Shown piece after piece: positions 5,682-7,508 of a DNA stretch of 7,508 nucleotides. The stretch is taken from the NCBI GenBank assembly GCA_031278315.1, contig JAITKS010000319.1, positions 1 through 7,508 on the forward strand, given 5' to 3'. The notes below the pieces were generated by a model. It was given only the letters and a program-made list of their open reading frames with translations, did not search any database and had not been told where the DNA came from. Source of the DNA: Planctomycetaceae bacterium. GTDB lineage: Bacteria > Planctomycetota > Planctomycetia > Pirellulales > Thermoguttaceae. Within the stretch, counting starts at the first letter, position 1, and every line of letters starts with the position of its first letter. Made by a program: the position numbers and the translations under genes.

Positions 5682-6833
5682 ATGGTCTTAAAAGAAGCTC
5701 TTGATAGTGAGTCTAATAGTGAGTCTATTAGTTTACGGATTCCGCTTTGTGATTTAGTTCATCGCGGTTATGAGATTACTATTGGTTCAAGTAATCTCAA
5801 TAGTGTCGGGTTGATTATTTCGCGATTTAATTCGTGTTCGCGAATAGTAATTTTGACAGATTCAAATGTGCAGCGTTATGGTTATTCGAGTGTAGTCGAG
5901 AGTTCTTTAGTAAACGCCGGATTTGATGTTCATGTTGAAATAATCGAGGCAGGCGAGCGAAGTAAAAGTATAGAATCGGCGATTAAACTTTGGTCGAATT
6001 TTTTGTCGTTGGGAATTGATCGTAGTAGTATTTTAGTATCGGTTGGCGGCGGTGTAGTTGGCGATCTTGGCGGATTCATTGCAGCAACTTATGCTCGCGG
6101 GATACGATTCTTTCAGATTCCGACTACTCTTCTTGCGCAAGTTGACAGCAGTGTAGGAGGCAAAGTTGGAATAGATTTACCGCAAGCCAAAAACATGGTT
6201 GGATGTTTTTATCAACCGCTAGGAGTATTGATTGATTCGGCATCTCTTAAAACTTTACCGGATATAGAGTATATTTGCGGATTGGGCGAGGTCGCAAAGT
6301 ATGCTGTTTCGTTGGATACTGAATTATTTAATGTGTTAGAAAAAAACGCCGAAAAAATAAAATTACGTGATTCAGAATTGTTAAAGTATATTGTAAAAAG
6401 ATGTTGTGAGATAAAAAGTCAGATTGTAAGCGAGGATGAATTTGAGAAAACAGGTAAACGTATCCTTTTGAATTATGGACATACTTTTGCGCATTCTTTG
6501 GAAATAGTTAGTGATTTCAAGTTATTTCATGGACTAGCGGTAGCAATTGGTTCGATTTATGCCGCAAGACTAGCAGAGCGAATGGGAATGGTTGACAAAG
6601 AGTTTGTTGAAAGACAGATCAAATTGTACAAATCAATTGGGTTACCGGCGGAGTTGCCGGAAGAATTATTGGTTACGATAAATTATGACGAAATAATTAA
6701 TTTGATGACGCATGACAAAAAATCTGAATCAGGCAATTTAAGATTTGTTTTACCGACACAAGTAGGTCAATGTCGTGTCGTGAAGGATATTGATCCAAAA
6801 ATTATCAAACAAGTGTTATGTGAAAATAATTAA
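5682..6833 (+). CDS. aroB: 3-dehydroquinate synthase
   Basis: AroB converts DAHP to 3-dehydroquinate, the second step of the shikimate pathway, in the cytosol, using NAD+ and a divalent metal such as Zn2+. From this ATG the protein has 383 residues. Visible motifs are VILTDSNVQRYG (56-67), the NAD-binding glycine motif VGGGVVGDLGGFIAATYARG (121-140), PTTLLAQVDSSVGGKVGID (147-165), GLGEVAKY with metal ligand Glu203, NYGHTFAH with His267 and His271, FHG with metal ligand His283, and HDKK (344-347). The catalytic set is complete. About 28 residues precede the usual first strand (YEITIGSSNL) and contain an SES-NSES duplication, so the N-terminus is longer than typical. A TTG 15 bp upstream (5667) is an in-frame alternative start adding MIKTQ; ATG is preferred, but neither has a well-placed Shine-Dalgarno. 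Probably co-transcribed with yjbQ. Confidence 0.95.
   Translation: MVLKEALDSESNSESISLRIPLCDLVHRGYEITIGSSNLNSVGLIISRFNSCSRIVILTDSNVQRYGYSSVVESSLVNAGFDVHVEIIEAGERSKSIESAIKLWSNFLSLGIDRSSILVSVGGGVVGDLGGFIAATYARGIRFFQIPTTLLAQVDSSVGGKVGIDLPQAKNMVGCFYQPLGVLIDSASLKTLPDIEYICGLGEVAKYAVSLDTELFNVLEKNAEKIKLRDSELLKYIVKRCCEIKSQIVSEDEFEKTGKRILLNYGHTFAHSLEIVSDFKLFHGLAVAIGSIYAARLAERMGMVDKEFVERQIKLYKSIGLPAELPEELLVTINYDEIINLMTHDKKSESGNLRFVLPTQVGQCRVVKDIDPKIIKQVLCENN
5705..5727 (+). repeat. 12-bp-period direct repeat at the aroB N-terminus
   Basis: TAGTGAGTCTA occurs at 5705-5715 and again at 5717-5727. In frame it encodes DSES-NSES, in the extra N-terminal segment that precedes the conserved AroB fold. The period keeps the reading frame, as with the other intragenic repeats in this window. 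Confidence 0.7.
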
Positions 6834-7104
6834 TGTCAACAATAAATTTATTACAAGATTGATAACTTAACATGATACCTTGACAATTGTGAAAGAACAG
6901 AAAAACAAGCCGGAAAAAAATATATAGTAGTTTTTGTAACTATTTTATTAGAATATTTTATTGGATATTTTTGTGATGTACGATATACTCCTTGTACTTA
7001 AAAATTAAAATTTATTTTTTATTTTTTGGCAATATATCAGAGATATTTTTCAGTGATATATTTGCAGTCATGTTACCCCCCATACAATCACCAAAGTAGA
7101 GCCA

Positions 7105-7128
7105 AGAGACACGATGCTTTGTGTCTCT
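7105..7128. other. perfect 8-bp hairpin AGAGACAC/GTGTCTCT
   Basis: AGAGACAC (7105-7112) and GTGTCTCT (7121-7128) pair perfectly around an 8-nt loop. No T-run follows on either strand, so it is not a standard intrinsic terminator. It lies 272 bp past aroB. It could be an RNA-stabilising stem, or part of an interspersed element together with the palindrome 150 bp further on. Confidence 0.5.
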
Positions 7129-7280
7129 ATTGTGAGTTGAAGATATTCAACTAAAATATTGCCGTTGAAATATTACATGGATTTAATATATCAGTGAAAT
7201 TTTCAAAGGTTTTAAAATTCATAACTCAAAAAAAATTGAAAACAAAAAATTCTGCCTAGTATATTACAAATATTTTAGTT

Positions 7281-7354
7281 GGGAACGCAGGCGTCCCGCA
7301 TGCATCGTTTTTGCAAAAAACGCCTAAAGATGCGGTCGAGACGACCGCGTTCCC
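7281..7354. repeat. GC-rich MITE/REP-like palindromic element
   Basis: A 26-bp left arm (7281-7306, starting GGGAACGCAGGCGTCCCGC) and right arm (7329-7354, ending GACCGCGTTCCC) match as an inverted repeat at 20 of 26 positions, the outer eight perfectly. Inside, CGTTTTT/AAAAACG (7306-7312/7316-7322) makes a second small hairpin. The element is much richer in G and C than its surroundings and encodes nothing. GGGAACGC...GCGTTCCC palindromes are common dispersed repeats in planctomycetes and some other phyla, as far as I recall. No target-site duplication is evident. It lies between convergent genes and could incidentally terminate transcription. Confidence 0.65.
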
Positions 7355-7407
7355 GGAAACAATAAATTATTCCAATAAAATATTACAGAAATTCTTATTT
7401 AGTAATT

Positions 7408-7508
7408 CTATTCGTTTAATCTTGAAAACAGTTTACGATATACGTTTAGATCAATATCGCCGTTTATCATAAATACGGATCCGTCAGCTCGTGTGAAATT
7501 TGCGCCGT
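7408..7508 (-). CDS. C-terminal end of a DUF1559-type prepilin-like protein (partial)
   Basis: A minus-strand frame enters from the right edge and ends at TAG (7408-7410), giving 32 residues: GANFTR, then ADGSVFMINGDIDL, then NVYRKLFSRLNE. This fits the conserved end of DUF1559 proteins, where a 'GGxN..FADGSV.FI...IDL..+..L.SR' pattern closes the domain. These are secreted or surface proteins with an N-terminal type IV pilin-like cleavage motif, present in very large numbers in planctomycetes; their function is poorly known. Only the tail is in the window, so the N-terminal pilin motif cannot be checked. The usual final Gly-Gly-Glu-like ending is replaced by RLNE. Identification rests on about 25 residues. 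Confidence 0.6.
   Translation of the reverse strand, partial: GANFTRADGSVFMINGDIDLNVYRKLFSRLNE

Larger units (their letters stand above)
6834..7407. other. AT-rich convergent intergenic region
   Basis: This lies between the ends of aroB (plus) and the DUF1559-type gene (minus). No reading frame is seen. Contents are the palindrome AATAAATTTATT (6841-6852), a weak stem ATAGT/ACTAT at about 6925-6945 with T-rich sequence after it that might terminate aroB, the inverted repeat ATATATCA/TGATATAT (7032-7039/7054-7061), an 8-bp hairpin at 7105-7128, a 13-bp inverted repeat CAACTAAAATATT (7148-7160)/AATATTTTAGTTG (7269-7281), and the GC-rich palindrome at 7281-7354. Confidence 0.6.

Noticed and set aside
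7105..7128. Hairpin considered as the aroB terminator
   Set aside because: It is 272 bp past the aroB stop and lacks a following T-run on either strand.

Overview
The window looks like chromosomal DNA from a low-GC member of the Planctomycetota. The evidence is a secreted repeat protein of the YTV type (a family first recognised in Rhodopirellula-like planctomycetes), a C-terminal fragment at the right edge that matches the tail of DUF1559 prepilin-like proteins (massively expanded in planctomycetes), long non-coding gaps, and mostly absent Shine-Dalgarno sequences. The coding DNA is AT-rich and the spacers more so, which is unusual for this phylum. No species is assigned.

Layout, left to right. 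1-72 may hold the 5' end of a minus-strand gene leaving the window (weak). 73-600 is non-coding: an AAGT microsatellite, remnants of GC-richer interspersed repeats, and a strong hairpin terminator. 609-2066 (minus) is a 485-residue exported YTV-type protein with an Asn/Lys/Asp/Ser-rich tandem-repeat tail. 2067-3004 is a large, very AT-rich divergent spacer with several diverged copies of one intergenic repeat module. 3005-6833 (plus) holds three co-directional housekeeping genes: dxs (1-deoxy-D-xylulose-5-phosphate synthase, with an extra Asn/Lys/Asp/Val repeat insert in its interdomain linker), a YjbQ/UPF0047 gene and aroB (3-dehydroquinate synthase). 6834-7407 is non-coding, with two hairpins, the larger being a GC-rich MITE/REP-like palindrome. 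7408-7508 (minus) is the C-terminal end of a DUF1559-type protein.

How the genes fit together. Dxs makes DXP, the entry metabolite of the MEP isoprenoid pathway and, in most bacteria, also a precursor of the thiazole half of thiamine; it uses thiamine diphosphate itself. YjbQ has been linked to a weak thiamine-phosphate synthase activity, so its position next to dxs is suggestive, though not proof of a shared role. AroB catalyses the second step of the shikimate pathway. YjbQ and aroB are close enough to share a transcript; dxs is 123 bp upstream of yjbQ and may or may not belong with them.

No clear new defence, CRISPR or mobile system is visible. The least explained features are the tandem-repeat insertions of similar amino-acid composition in two unrelated proteins (Dxs linker and YTV tail), and the diverged intergenic repeat family around dxs.
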